Assembly (NCBI RefSeq): GCF_027941835.1
Contig: NZ_CP116005.1
Location: forward strand, 1,317,501 to 1,381,500
Length of the DNA stretch: 64,000 nucleotides
Reading direction: 5' to 3'
DNA from: Sphingosinicella microcystinivorans
GTDB lineage: Bacteria > Pseudomonadota > Alphaproteobacteria > Sphingomonadales > Sphingomonadaceae
Part shown: positions 36,139 to 45,333 of the stretch, piece after piece
Numbering within the stretch: the first letter of the stretch is position 1
Layout: the number at the start of each line of letters is the position of its first letter
Program-made: the position numbers and the translations under genes
Notes under the pieces: generated by a model
What the model was told of the DNA's origin: nothing
What the model saw: the letters and a program-made list of their open reading frames with translations, nothing else
The model's database searches: none

Positions 36139-36289
36139 CTTTGGGGGAAGCGCCAACCACTACAATGCCGTCTGTTGCGGTTGCATCGGTGGGAGCTAGG
36201 GCAACATCTGCCCCATACTGGCTATTCAGCGGGACCGGGAAGGCAGACGAAGCTGCCTCCGGCCATGACGTGACATTATCGTATTCCAT
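36139..36289 (-). pseudogene. Gene start cut by the IS21 fragment
   Basis: From ATG 36289 an open frame of about 50 codons runs into the IS end. It contains TDGIVVVGAS, which looks like the start of a TonB-receptor plug but could be coincidence. No family is assigned. It lies 14 bases downstream of the remnant at 36304. Confidence 0.3.
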
Positions 36290-36303
36290 GAACAGCGGAC
36301 GTC

Positions 36304-36477
36304 TCAGGCAGCGATGCTTGCAATGAAGGCTTCGACCTCTCCCGCAACATAGCGGGGACAGGAGCCGATATAGCGCGGGTCTAGTGCAAGAATATGGGGC
36401 AGGCCGTGCTTTCGCTTGTGGCGCTGTGTTGTGTTGCTGCGAAAATAAGACGGGGAGAGTCGTAAAACCTCCCTACC
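36304..36477 (-). pseudogene. HTH/excisionase-like gene remnant
   Basis: A 57-codon open frame without ATG, GTG or TTG reads EVLRLSPSYFRSNTTQRHKR, then LDPRYIGSCPRYVAGEVEAF and a stop at 36304. This resembles the recognition helix and C-terminus of small AlpA/excisionase-type DNA-binding proteins. The start is missing (in-frame TAG at 36478), although a ribosome-site-like GGGAGG and a perfect promoter precede it. It lies just downstream of the integrase gene, where excisionase genes are usual. Confidence 0.45.
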
Positions 36478-36487
36478 CTATACCAAC

Positions 36488-36516
36488 ATTATACCAAAAA
36501 ATGGGAGATTTGTCAA
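36488..36516 (-). promoter_or_regulatory. Perfect consensus sigma70 promoter
   Basis: On the minus strand TTGACA (36516-36511), a 17-base spacer and TATAAT (36493-36488). It lies in an unusually AT-rich stretch between integrase and the HTH remnant and points at the remnant. Confidence 0.8.
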
Positions 36517-36590
36517 GAAAAATGTTGCATAATGCTAAATATATTGCTATATTCATGCAGTGCGACGGTTTTTCTATTGATAAAGACCTG

Positions 36591-37904
36591 TCAAGGGGCG
36601 TGACCTTCCGGGGCTGCCAAGTCGCCCGAGCGTGCCGCTTCTATCTCGCCGTCTTCCTCAATAGCATCGGCGGCCTCTTTAGGCTTTTTCCTCTTCACTA
36701 TTGGGGTGCTGAATGCCTTTGCGGCCTCCATGTCTCCTAGATCCACGGCATAGTGTTTGGCCAGCATTGCCGTGCCGGAATGGCCAAGTCTTCCTGCCAC
36801 TGTTCGAGGGTCGATATTGCGCTGTAGGAGCAGCGTAGCATGTGTACGCCTCAAGTCGTGCAGGCGAATATCCCGCAAGCCTGTTGCCCTCCACAAGCCC
36901 GTCAGGGAGCGTTTGAGCGTCGTCAGAGACACCGGGAACAAACGGTTATCACCTTCCACCCGATCCAAAGCACGCAGCGCCGGAAGGATTGTCAGCATTT
37001 CCTCTGTGCATGTTACGGTTCGGGGCTTGCCCGTCTTGGTGTTGATAACCTCGATGACTGTAGTTTCGCCGTTGATCTTCCGCACATTATCCCACGTTAG
37101 ATTGAGGATTTCGGCCCGCCGCATACCGGAGTTGTAGGCCCAAACAACGTAGTGGCGTAGCCATCCCCTGATCTGCTGCGGTGTACGCTCCTTGTTCTCT
37201 TCCTGATCCTGTTCGATCTTGTCCACCGCTTTCAGGATAACTTCCCATTCCTCGTCGGTAACAAATCGCTGCCTTGGCTCGACGCCTTTGATCCGGTCGG
37301 CCCTATCAGTGGGGTTCTTCTCAATAACGCCGCTCCGAACGGCATCATTCATAATGGCATTGAATGTAGACAACTGCCTCTGAACAGTTGCTGGTTTCAG
37401 TTTGGCGCTTTGCTTCCCAATCCAGCGGTTCACGTCTGCAATGGTAATGACGTTCAAAGCCTTTTTCCCGAACGTAGGGCCAAGGGCAGAATTGATATGT
37501 CCTTTGGTTACGCCATAGCCCTTCATTGTCGGCTTTTTCCGTTCAAGCCATTCTGAGGCGTATTTGGCAAAGGTATCGACCTCCACAGCCTCCAAAGGTT
37601 CACCACGATCAGCCAGACCTTGCAACCGATCCCGCTCTGCTACGAGTTGCGACCAGTCCCAGGACGAGCGCTTGCCTAGTTTATGTTCGACAGGTCCGCC
37701 AACCGGGATTGTGCGCCCGTTGTATGTGCCCCCGCGTGGCAGTGTGATCTTGACCCAGACGGTTGTGACGGTCGCGCCTTTGTATATGCCAATGCCGTCG
37801 CAATAAGCGGGACGCTTGGTCTTTTTCGAAGATAGTGAAGCCTCAAACCGCTCAAAGTTGTCGAAACGGCCAGGGCGACCAACCGGACGTTTAACTACTA
37901 CCAT
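36591..37904 (-). CDS. Tyrosine-type integrase of the island
   Basis: 437 residues from ATG 37904, which is preceded by GGAAGAGGAG. N-terminal arm-binding and core-binding parts (SAM-like helix at ~110-200), then the catalytic domain with R262, K293, H349-x-x-R352, H375 and the nucleophile Y385 (in AKHYAV). All catalytic residues are present. It should recombine the 46-bp tRNA-Gly repeats. The gene starts 235 bases inside attR and is transcribed inward. Confidence 0.93.
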   Translation of the reverse strand: MVVVKRPVGRPGRFDNFERFEASLSSKKTKRPAYCDGIGIYKGATVTTVWVKITLPRGGTYNGRTIPVGGPVEHKLGKRSSWDWSQLVAERDRLQGLADRGEPLEAVEVDTFAKYASEWLERKKPTMKGYGVTKGHINSALGPTFGKKALNVITIADVNRWIGKQSAKLKPATVQRQLSTFNAIMNDAVRSGVIEKNPTDRADRIKGVEPRQRFVTDEEWEVILKAVDKIEQDQEENKERTPQQIRGWLRHYVVWAYNSGMRRAEILNLTWDNVRKINGETTVIEVINTKTGKPRTVTCTEEMLTILPALRALDRVEGDNRLFPVSLTTLKRSLTGLWRATGLRDIRLHDLRRTHATLLLQRNIDPRTVAGRLGHSGTAMLAKHYAVDLGDMEAAKAFSTPIVKRKKPKEAADAIEEDGEIEAARSGDLAAPEGHAP

Positions 37905-38138
37905 CGCTCCTCTTCCTTTCGCCAAGCCTATACGGCATATGCCAGTGGGGAATCTAGTGGGGTGCATTAAAAATCACCGGGAAAAGGGGGTGATTCTATG
38001 CCCCACTCGATCCCCACTCGGAACGTTTATAAATCCATGAATGCGTCTATAGCAGTATAAACACTGGATTTTTAGAAAGGGCGGAAGTCCGGCAACGGCA
38101 ATAACATCCAAGATGCCGGATAACGTGTGGTACTTACG

Positions 38139-38184
38139 TTGCCAAGGTTGGGGTCGAGGGTTCGAATCCCTTCGCCCGCTCCAG
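38139..38184 (+). repeat. Right attachment repeat (attR)
   Basis: Perfect copy of the 3' part of tRNA-Gly at 15193-15238. It lacks the 5' half, so it is not a second tRNA gene. Confidence 0.9.
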
Positions 38185-38375
38185 ATTTTTCCGCATTGGT
38201 AGACATGTTTGCAGCCAACCGCGACGGACTGGCTGGCTCTTGGCCGTTTGTCGCCGAGCTGCAATTTTTCGGGCATTTTTCTGTCACGCAAACGACGCCT
38301 GCGCGTAACCGCGTGCCCCTAAGCGGTCGCCGCAAGGGGCGGCATCGGGACTGCCCCCGCACAAAGGGGTATTCC

Positions 38376-41210
38376 ATGTCGCACCGAATCCGCGCTCGCC
38401 GCAGCCGCCTCGTGGCTGCGTTCTTCGCCGTAACCTCGCTTTCCTCACCCGCCTTCGCCGGCACGCTCGTCGGCAGCGTCGTCGACGCAGGCGGCGTTCG
38501 CGGCCTTCAGGGCGCCGAGGTGGAGCTCGTCGAGCTGGGCCGCCGCACGTCGGCGGGGCCGGACGGCAGCTTCCGGTTCGCGGACGTGCCCTCGGGCCGC
38601 TACACGCTGCGCGCCGTCTATGCGGGCGCGGATGAAAGCCGCACCCCGGTGAGCGTGACGGAGGACGGCATCACGCGTGTCGATGTTGCGCTCAGCGCGG
38701 GCGACGACAGCCTCATCCTCGTCATCGGCCAGCAGGCGAACCTCGGCAGCTCGATCGCGCGGCAGCGCGCGGCGGACGGCGTCGCGTCCGTGCTCACGCG
38801 CGACGCGGTCGGCCAGTTCCCGGACCAGAACGTCGCGGAATCGCTGCGCCGCCTGCCGGGCGTCAACATCCTCAACGACCAGGGCGAGGGCCGTTTCGTT
38901 TCGGTGCGCGGCCTCGATCCCGAACTCAACGCCGCGTCGCTGAACGGCACTCGCCTGCCCGCGCCGGAATCGGACGTGCGTTCGGTCGCGCTCGATGTCA
39001 TCTCCAGCGACCTCATCGAATCCATCGAGGTGAAGAAGTCGCTGACGCCGGACATGGACGGCGACACCATCGGCGCCTCCATCGAGATCAACACGACGAG
39101 CGCGTTCGCGCGCAAGAAGGACCTGCTGAAGCTGAGCGCGGAAGGCAGCTACAACGATCTCACCGATCACCTCTCGCCCAAGGGCGCGATCGATTTCTCG
39201 GCGAAGCTCAGTGACAATGTCGGCGTCGCGGGCGGCATCTCCTACTACAAGCGCAAGTTCGCGACCGACAACATGGAGATGGACGGCTGGGACGAGGACG
39301 ACGGCGTCGTCTATGCCGATACGCTCGAATACCGCGACTACGACGTGGAGCGCGAACGCATCAGCGCTTCGCTCTCCTTCGACTTCAAGGCGGGCGAAAG
39401 CACCACGCTTTACGTGCGCGGCCTCTACAGCCAGTTCGACGATCAGGAATATCGCCGCCGCCTGATCTTCGAGATGGACGAATCCCCCTCGTCCGGCACG
39501 GGCACCACGGCGGAGTTCCTCTCCGACGGCGGCGAGATCAGCGTGCAGCGCGATCTCAAGGACCGGTTCGAAACGCAGAAGATCCGCTCGCTGACGCTCG
39601 GCGGCGAGACCGAGACGGGACCGTGGAAGCTCGTCTATTCGGGAAGCTGGGCGAAATCGAGCGAGCGCGAAAAGGGCTCGATCGACCCGGTGGTGTTCGA
39701 ACGCCAGTTCGAGGACGAAGGCGAGTTCGGTGTCAGCTTCGATTACAGCAAGCCGAAGCTCACGAGCTACGCGATCACTGCCGGAAACGACCTGTTCCTC
39801 GACCCTGGCGAATATGAGTTCGACGCGCTGGAGCGCACCACGCTCAGCAATTCGCAGGATGAGGAATGGACGCTGAAGGCGGACGTCTCGCGCGTGTTCG
39901 CGCTGGGTGGCGGCGAGTTCACCGTGCAGGGCGGCGTGAAGTCGCGCTGGCGCGAGAAATTCTACAACGGCCAGTTCGACATCTACGACGGCTTCGACGG
40001 CGATCTGACGCTCGCGGATGTCCTCGGACCGCAGGACTACGGCCTTGCCGTCATCGATCCGGTGCCGGCGAAGAAGTCGTTCCGCAAGTTCTTCAACGCC
40101 AACCGCGACGCGTTCGAACGCGATCCGTTCGATACCGCGCAGGCATCCGCCGAGGAGGATTACAGCGTCGACGAGGACATCCTTGCGGCCTATCTGCTCG
40201 GCCGCTGGGACAGCAGCACGCTCAGGGTCATCGGCGGCGTGCGCATGGAGCGCACGAAGAACCGCATGACCGGAAACGTCGTCACGCTGGTCGAGGAAGG
40301 CGGCGAATTCGGCGGTGTCGAGGTGGAGGAGGACACGGTCTTCATCACGCCGCAGAGCTTCAGCCGTAGCTACACGGACTGGCTGCCGAGCCTCACCGTG
40401 CGCTACGAGCCAGTGCCGAACCTCGTGCTGCGCGCGGCAGGCTACAAGAACCTCATGCGTCCGAAACTGTCGAGCCTCGCGCCGCGCGCGGTCATCGAGG
40501 ACAACGAGGGCGAATTCGGCAATCCCGACCTCAAGCCCTACCGGGCGTGGAATGCCGATCTTTCGGTCGAATATTATTTCGGCCGCAACGCCGCGGTCTC
40601 CGCGGGCGTCTTCTACAAGGACGTCAAGAACTACATCATCGAATACACGGTCGACGGCGGCGACACGGGCATTCCCTACAACGGCGAGCTGCTCGACGAA
40701 GCGACAACGTGGATCAACGGCGACACCGCCAAGATCCGCGGCTTCGAATTCAGCTACAATCAGGCGTTCGATTTCCTGCCTGCACCGTTCGACGGCCTGC
40801 TCGCGCAGTTCAACTACACCTACACGGACGCCAAGGGCCGGGTGACGACGGACGGCGATCTCGGCGATCTGCGCAGGGTCGGCCTGCCCGCGTCGGCGAA
40901 GCACACGTTCAACGCCGTGCTCGGCTATGAAAAGGGTCCGATCAGCCTGCGCGTCGCGGGCGCCTATCGCAGCAAGTATCTCGACGAGCTGAACGACGAG
41001 GCCGACCAGGACCGCTATGTCGCCAGCCACTTCCAGCTCGATCTCAGCGCCAAGTACAAGGTCACCGAGAACATCCAGATCTTCGGCGAATGGGTGAACG
41101 TCACCGACGAACCCTATTTCGCTTACCAGAACTTCGGCGGTTCACGGCGTCTGCTGCAGTACGAGGAGTATAGCTGGACGGCGAAGTTCGGCGTGAAGGC
41201 CACGTTCTGA
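38376..41210 (+). CDS. TonB-dependent receptor of the phytase locus
   Basis: 944 residues. Signal peptide, then a carboxypeptidase-like regulatory fold (GTLVGSVVDAGGVRGLQGAE ... FRFADVPSGRYTLRAVYAG), a plug (SLRRLPGVNILNDQGEGRFVS), and a large barrel ending in VKATF. This layout is common in sphingomonad and Caulobacter receptors for large or charged ligands. It directly precedes metallophosphatase and beta-propeller phytase genes (one-base overlap), so inositol phosphates are a likely ligand. A single CTGTCAC (38281-38287) half Pho box lies upstream. Confidence 0.88.
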   Translation: MSHRIRARRSRLVAAFFAVTSLSSPAFAGTLVGSVVDAGGVRGLQGAEVELVELGRRTSAGPDGSFRFADVPSGRYTLRAVYAGADESRTPVSVTEDGITRVDVALSAGDDSLILVIGQQANLGSSIARQRAADGVASVLTRDAVGQFPDQNVAESLRRLPGVNILNDQGEGRFVSVRGLDPELNAASLNGTRLPAPESDVRSVALDVISSDLIESIEVKKSLTPDMDGDTIGASIEINTTSAFARKKDLLKLSAEGSYNDLTDHLSPKGAIDFSAKLSDNVGVAGGISYYKRKFATDNMEMDGWDEDDGVVYADTLEYRDYDVERERISASLSFDFKAGESTTLYVRGLYSQFDDQEYRRRLIFEMDESPSSGTGTTAEFLSDGGEISVQRDLKDRFETQKIRSLTLGGETETGPWKLVYSGSWAKSSEREKGSIDPVVFERQFEDEGEFGVSFDYSKPKLTSYAITAGNDLFLDPGEYEFDALERTTLSNSQDEEWTLKADVSRVFALGGGEFTVQGGVKSRWREKFYNGQFDIYDGFDGDLTLADVLGPQDYGLAVIDPVPAKKSFRKFFNANRDAFERDPFDTAQASAEEDYSVDEDILAAYLLGRWDSSTLRVIGGVRMERTKNRMTGNVVTLVEEGGEFGGVEVEEDTVFITPQSFSRSYTDWLPSLTVRYEPVPNLVLRAAGYKNLMRPKLSSLAPRAVIEDNEGEFGNPDLKPYRAWNADLSVEYYFGRNAAVSAGVFYKDVKNYIIEYTVDGGDTGIPYNGELLDEATTWINGDTAKIRGFEFSYNQAFDFLPAPFDGLLAQFNYTYTDAKGRVTTDGDLGDLRRVGLPASAKHTFNAVLGYEKGPISLRVAGAYRSKYLDELNDEADQDRYVASHFQLDLSAKYKVTENIQIFGEWVNVTDEPYFAYQNFGGSRRLLQYEEYSWTAKFGVKATF

Positions 41211-42601
41211 TGCTGCGCCTTGCCGCGCTCCTGCTCGCGGCGGCGACACCCGCCGCCGCTGGGCAGGCGGTTCCGATTCCCCGTTCGCCCGGCCTCCCCT
41301 ACGCGGCGAAAACCCTGCCCGACCGCATCGTGCTGACCGCCGGTGCGGACCCGTCGCGCGAGATGGCGGTCGCGTTCCGCACCGATACGGCGCAGGCCAC
41401 GGCCGAGGCGGAGATCGCGCCCGCGATCGACGGACCGTCGCTCGGCGCGCGTGCCGTCAGGGTCGTCGGCAGCAATTCGGAAATCGAGAACGAGAACGGC
41501 AAGGCGCTTTATCATCAGGTGCGCTTCACCGGGCTCGAGCCGGGGCGGGCCTACGTCTACCGCGTGAAGGGCAGTGCGGGCTGGAGCGAATGGCTCCAGT
41601 TCCGCACCGCGAGCGCGGAGGCGCAGCCGTTCCGCTTCCTCTATTTCGGCGACACCCAGAACAATATCCTCAGCATCGCCTCGCGCGTGATCCGGCAGGC
41701 GTTCCACGCGACGGCGAGCCCAGCGCTCGTCGTCCACGCCGGCGATCTCGTCGCGCAGCGCGACAATCTCGCGCATGACGACGAGTGGGGCGAGTGGACC
41801 GAGGCGGGCGGCTATAATTACAGCATCGTCCCGCAGCTCCCGGCCACCGGCAACCACGAATATGTCGACAACGAGCTGCCGGACGGCACCGAGCAATATG
41901 TGCTCGGGCCGCACTGGCCGCGCCAGTTCGTGCTGCCTGGAAACGGCGCCGAGGCGGCGAAGGCGACGACCTATTTCGTCGATTATCAGGGCGTGCGCTT
42001 CATCATCCTCGACGGCACCGCCGCGCTGGAACTCGGCGCGCTCGAAAGCCAGACGCGCTGGCTGGACGCGACGCTCGCAGCGAGCAAGGCGCGCTGGAAC
42101 GTCGTGCTCTTCCACCAGCCGATCTTCACCTGCGCGCGGCCGAACGACACCGCAAAGCTGAAGGCGGCATGGAAGCCGGTGTTCGAGGCGCGGAAGGTGG
42201 ACCTCGTGCTGCAGGGCCATGACCATTGCTACAGCCGCCTCACCGCGGAGGGCGGCAAGACCGTCTCCGCGAAGGCGCGCGCCGACGGCAAGGTGCAGGG
42301 GCCGGTGTATCTCGTGTCCGTCACGGGCTCCAAGATGTACGGCCTCAACGACCGCGCGGGCACGCAGCCCGACCGCGTCGCGGAGGACACCGAACTCTAT
42401 CAGGTCGTCGACGTGGCGGCGGACAGGCTCCAGTTCCGTACCTATACGGCGAGCGGCCGCCTCTACGACGGCTTCGACCTCATCCGCCACGCGGACGGCA
42501 ACCGCCTCGTCGAGATTCCCGAGGCCGCCGGTCCCGTGCGCCGCTGCGCGGGACAGACGGGACCGGACGGCGTACCCTGCACGGCAAACGCCAAGGACTG
42601 A
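41210..42601 (+). CDS. Secreted metallophosphoesterase (purple acid phosphatase-like)
   Basis: 463 residues with a signal peptide (ending AAAG). An N-terminal fibronectin-like domain is followed by a calcineurin-type core with metal motifs FGDTQN, HAGDLV, TGNHE, FHQP and GHDHCYSR. These enzymes release phosphate from monoesters in the periplasm or outside the cell. It begins with TGATG, sharing one base with the receptor stop, and is followed 3 bases later by phytase. Together the pair could strip phosphate from phytate products. Confidence 0.88.
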   Translation: MLRLAALLLAAATPAAAGQAVPIPRSPGLPYAAKTLPDRIVLTAGADPSREMAVAFRTDTAQATAEAEIAPAIDGPSLGARAVRVVGSNSEIENENGKALYHQVRFTGLEPGRAYVYRVKGSAGWSEWLQFRTASAEAQPFRFLYFGDTQNNILSIASRVIRQAFHATASPALVVHAGDLVAQRDNLAHDDEWGEWTEAGGYNYSIVPQLPATGNHEYVDNELPDGTEQYVLGPHWPRQFVLPGNGAEAAKATTYFVDYQGVRFIILDGTAALELGALESQTRWLDATLAASKARWNVVLFHQPIFTCARPNDTAKLKAAWKPVFEARKVDLVLQGHDHCYSRLTAEGGKTVSAKARADGKVQGPVYLVSVTGSKMYGLNDRAGTQPDRVAEDTELYQVVDVAADRLQFRTYTASGRLYDGFDLIRHADGNRLVEIPEAAGPVRRCAGQTGPDGVPCTANAKD

Positions 42602-42604
42602 TTG

Positions 42605-43654
42605 ATGAAGACGCTTTTCACCGCCCTTCCGCTCGTCCTGCTCGCCGCCTGCGCCGCGCAGGAGGCCGACCTGCCGCAGGGCACCGCCGCGCGCGGCGAC
42701 CCTGCGAAGGCGGTGCCCGCGGCGGTGGAGACGGTCGTCGCCACCGATCCCGCCGTCGATGCCGACGATCCCGCGCTCTGGGCCGATCCGCGCGATCCGT
42801 CGCGCGCTGTGCTCTTCGGCACGGACAAGAGCGATGGCCTTTATGTTCACGATATAGACGGCGAGGTTCGCCAGTTCCTTCCGGACGGTCCGCTCAACAA
42901 CGTCGACCTCCGCACCGGCTTCACGGTGGAGGGCAAGGACTATGTCCTCGTCACCGCGACCGAACGTGAGAACTTCACGCTCATTGCGTACCTCTTCGAT
43001 CCGGACACGCTGGAGACGCGGCGCTACGGCGTGCTGCCGCTCGATATGGGTGAACCCTACGGCTATTGCATGGGGAAGCTCGGCGGCGATTTCTACCTGA
43101 TCCCCAACAACAAGGCGGGCGAGATCCGCGCGCTGCGCCTTGCGAACGGCGCGCCGCTTTCCGAGGCGAAACACGCCTACAGCTTCAAGGTCGGCAGCCA
43201 GCCCGAGGGCTGCGTCGTCGATGACGAGACCGGACGGCTTTATCTGGGCGAGGAGGACGTCGCGATCTGGCGCTTCGACCTGAAGCCGGGCGCGAGCGCC
43301 GAGGGCATCAAGGTCGCCGCCGTGGACGGCGAGCGCCTCACCGCCGATGTCGAGGGCATCTCGATCCTGCGCGATCGCGGCGCGAAATACCTGATCGCCT
43401 CCAGCCAGGGCGACGCCACCTACCCCGTCTGGCGGATCGAGGGCGACGGCTACACCTACAAGGGCCGCTTCGCCGTGGAAGGCGGCACGATCGACAACGT
43501 GACCGGCACCGACGGCCTCGACGCGTGGAGCGGCCCGATCGGTCCCTTCCCCGAAGGCGCCATCGCGATGCACGACACCGACGACGGCGGCGGGCAGCAG
43601 AACTTCAAGATCGTCGACTGGCGCGAGGTGCGCCGGGCGCTGTCGCTACCCTGA
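42605..43654 (+). CDS. Beta-propeller 3-phytase (lipoprotein)
   Basis: 349 residues. A lipobox LAAC at 13-16 predicts a lipidated, surface- or periplasm-facing protein. The propeller repeats carry calcium and phosphate-site residues: DADDPALWADP, LFGTDKSDGLYVHD, NNVDLRTGF, GSQPEGCVVDDE, GEEDVAIW, VEGISIL, and the end DGGGQQNFKIVDW. Beta-propeller phytases cleave inositol hexakisphosphate with Ca2+. ATG 42605 is preferred to a TTG one codon earlier. Ends the receptor-phosphatase-phytase operon. Confidence 0.92.
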   Translation: MKTLFTALPLVLLAACAAQEADLPQGTAARGDPAKAVPAAVETVVATDPAVDADDPALWADPRDPSRAVLFGTDKSDGLYVHDIDGEVRQFLPDGPLNNVDLRTGFTVEGKDYVLVTATERENFTLIAYLFDPDTLETRRYGVLPLDMGEPYGYCMGKLGGDFYLIPNNKAGEIRALRLANGAPLSEAKHAYSFKVGSQPEGCVVDDETGRLYLGEEDVAIWRFDLKPGASAEGIKVAAVDGERLTADVEGISILRDRGAKYLIASSQGDATYPVWRIEGDGYTYKGRFAVEGGTIDNVTGTDGLDAWSGPIGPFPEGAIAMHDTDDGGGQQNFKIVDWREVRRALSLP

Positions 43655-43739
43655 TCGCAACCGTCTGCCGCAAGGCTGCGTGCGCCTGTCGCGATGGCCC
43701 TTGCATCCATTTCGCTTGCGGTGCGTTCGCGGCAACGCA

Positions 43740-45299
43740 ATGAAAACACGGATGAACCCTGATCGAAACGCACGCTGGTCGCGGCGCGAAGCAATGGCGG
43801 GCCTCGCCGCGTTCGGCCTGCTGCCCGCGCTTCCTGCGCTCGCCGCGCCCCGCCTCGGCCGTGCCGAAGCCTTCTCGTGGGAGGGGCTGAAACGGCAGGC
43901 GATGGCGCTGTCCGGGCGGCCGTTCGTGCCGCTTGCCCGCGTCGAGGCGGCCGCGGCGGTCGACTACGACGCGCTGAACGCCGTCCGCTACCGCGATTCC
44001 GCGGCGCTCTGGCCGGATCGGCCGGGGCAATCGGTGCGCCTGTTCCCGCTCGGGAAATATGCGCGCGAGCCCATCGCGATCCACGTCGTCGAGGCAGGAC
44101 GCGCACGCGCGCTTCGCTATTCGCCCGATCTCTACGAGATGCCGGAGGACAGCCCGGCGCGCGCGCTGACGACGGAGAACGGCGGTTTCGCGGGCTTCCG
44201 CGTCATGAACCCCGGCGACATCGGCGACTGGCTCGCCTTTCAGGGCGCGTCCTATTTCCGCACCGCGGGCCCGCTTCATCAATACGGCCTCTCCGCGCGC
44301 GGCCTCGCCATCGACACGGGGCTTTCGACACCGGAGGAATTCCCGGTGTTCCGCGCCTTCTGGCTGGAGCCGGGCGAGGACGCCTTCACCGTCTACGCGC
44401 TTCTCGACGGGCCGCGCGTCGCGGGCGCCTACCGCTTCGTGAACCGCGTCCTCAAGGACGAGATGGTGCAGGAGGTGACGCTCTCCATTCGCCTGCGCGC
44501 CGATGTCGAACGCCTCGGCTTCGCGCCGATGACGAGCATGTACTGGTACGGTGAGACCGAGCCCGGCCCGCGCCGCGACTGGCGGCCGGAAATCCATGAT
44601 TCCGACGGGCTTCTCATCGCCAACGGCGCGGGCGAGCGGCTGTGGCGGCCGCTCGTCAACCCGCCCCGCACCGCGCTCAATACCTTCCTAGACCGCAATC
44701 CGCGCGGTTTCGGCCTGTTCCAGCGCGACCGGAATTACGACAATTACGAGGACGACGGCGTCTTCTACCACAAGCGCCCCTCGCTCTGGGCCGAGCCGGT
44801 CGGCGACTGGGGCGAGGGCACCGTCGATCTCGTCGAGATCCCGACGAGAGGAGAGACGGACGACAATATCGTCGCCTTCTGGCAGCCGAAGGCCCCGGCG
44901 CGCGCGGGCGCGCGCTACGACATGGCCTATCGCCTGCGCTGGCTCGGCGGCGAGCCGGACGCATCGCCGCTCGCGCGCGTCATCGGCACCTATCGCGGCC
45001 TCGGCGGGCGCCCCGGCCATCCCGCGCAGGAGGATGTCGTCAAGCTCGTCGTCGATTTCGAAGGCGAAGGGCTGAAGGGCCGCGCGCACGGCGATGTCAC
45101 GGCCGACGTTTCGGTCACGAACGGCGAGATCCTGATGCAGGCCGCCTATCCGGTCGCCGGTCGCCCGACTCGCTGGCGGCTGATGATCGACGTCGCGCCT
45201 CGAAACGGCGCCGAAACGGACCTTCGGGGGGCGCTCGTCTGCTGCGGCGCACAACTCACCGAAACGTGGCTATATCAAATACCTGCAATGGGGAACTGA
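43740..45299 (+). CDS. Periplasmic glucan biosynthesis protein OpgG/OpgD
   Basis: 519 residues from ATG 43740. The N-terminus has a Tat-like SRRE followed by a hydrophobic run. The MdoG domain follows, with FSWEGLKRQAMALSG, PLARVEAAAAVDYDALNAVRYR, ALWPDRP, and the C-terminal immunoglobulin-like part. OpgG/OpgD modify the osmoregulated periplasmic glucans made by OpgH; the two cannot be told apart by inspection. The glucosyltransferase gene follows immediately. Confidence 0.9.
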   Translation: MKTRMNPDRNARWSRREAMAGLAAFGLLPALPALAAPRLGRAEAFSWEGLKRQAMALSGRPFVPLARVEAAAAVDYDALNAVRYRDSAALWPDRPGQSVRLFPLGKYAREPIAIHVVEAGRARALRYSPDLYEMPEDSPARALTTENGGFAGFRVMNPGDIGDWLAFQGASYFRTAGPLHQYGLSARGLAIDTGLSTPEEFPVFRAFWLEPGEDAFTVYALLDGPRVAGAYRFVNRVLKDEMVQEVTLSIRLRADVERLGFAPMTSMYWYGETEPGPRRDWRPEIHDSDGLLIANGAGERLWRPLVNPPRTALNTFLDRNPRGFGLFQRDRNYDNYEDDGVFYHKRPSLWAEPVGDWGEGTVDLVEIPTRGETDDNIVAFWQPKAPARAGARYDMAYRLRWLGGEPDASPLARVIGTYRGLGGRPGHPAQEDVVKLVVDFEGEGLKGRAHGDVTADVSVTNGEILMQAAYPVAGRPTRWRLMIDVAPRNGAETDLRGALVCCGAQLTETWLYQIPAMGN

Positions 45300-45333
45300 T
45301 CGGTGCGGCAGGCATTTGCTGACGGGCCGGACG

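Larger units (their letters stand above)
15193..38184. mobile_element. Genomic island integrated in tRNA-Gly (about 23 kb)
   Basis: Bounded by the two 46-bp repeats. It encodes a tyrosine recombinase next to the right repeat, a toxin-antitoxin pair near the left one, antirestriction and DNA-processing genes, copper genes and a Fic protein. The intact tRNA is on the left, while the integrase is at the opposite end and points inward. No relaxase, coupling protein or type IV secretion gene is visible, so it is either mobilised by another element or no longer mobile. Confidence 0.9.

Noticed and set aside
38139-38184. Second tRNA-Gly gene
   Set aside because: Only the 3' 46 bases are present; no 5' acceptor or D-arm precedes them. 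It is the attachment repeat.
38445-41030. 861-codon minus-strand frame
   Set aside because: Antisense shadow of the TonB receptor gene, rich in Arg/Ala/Glu without domain features.
41123-43573. 816-codon minus-strand frame
   Set aside because: Antisense shadow of the phosphatase and phytase genes.
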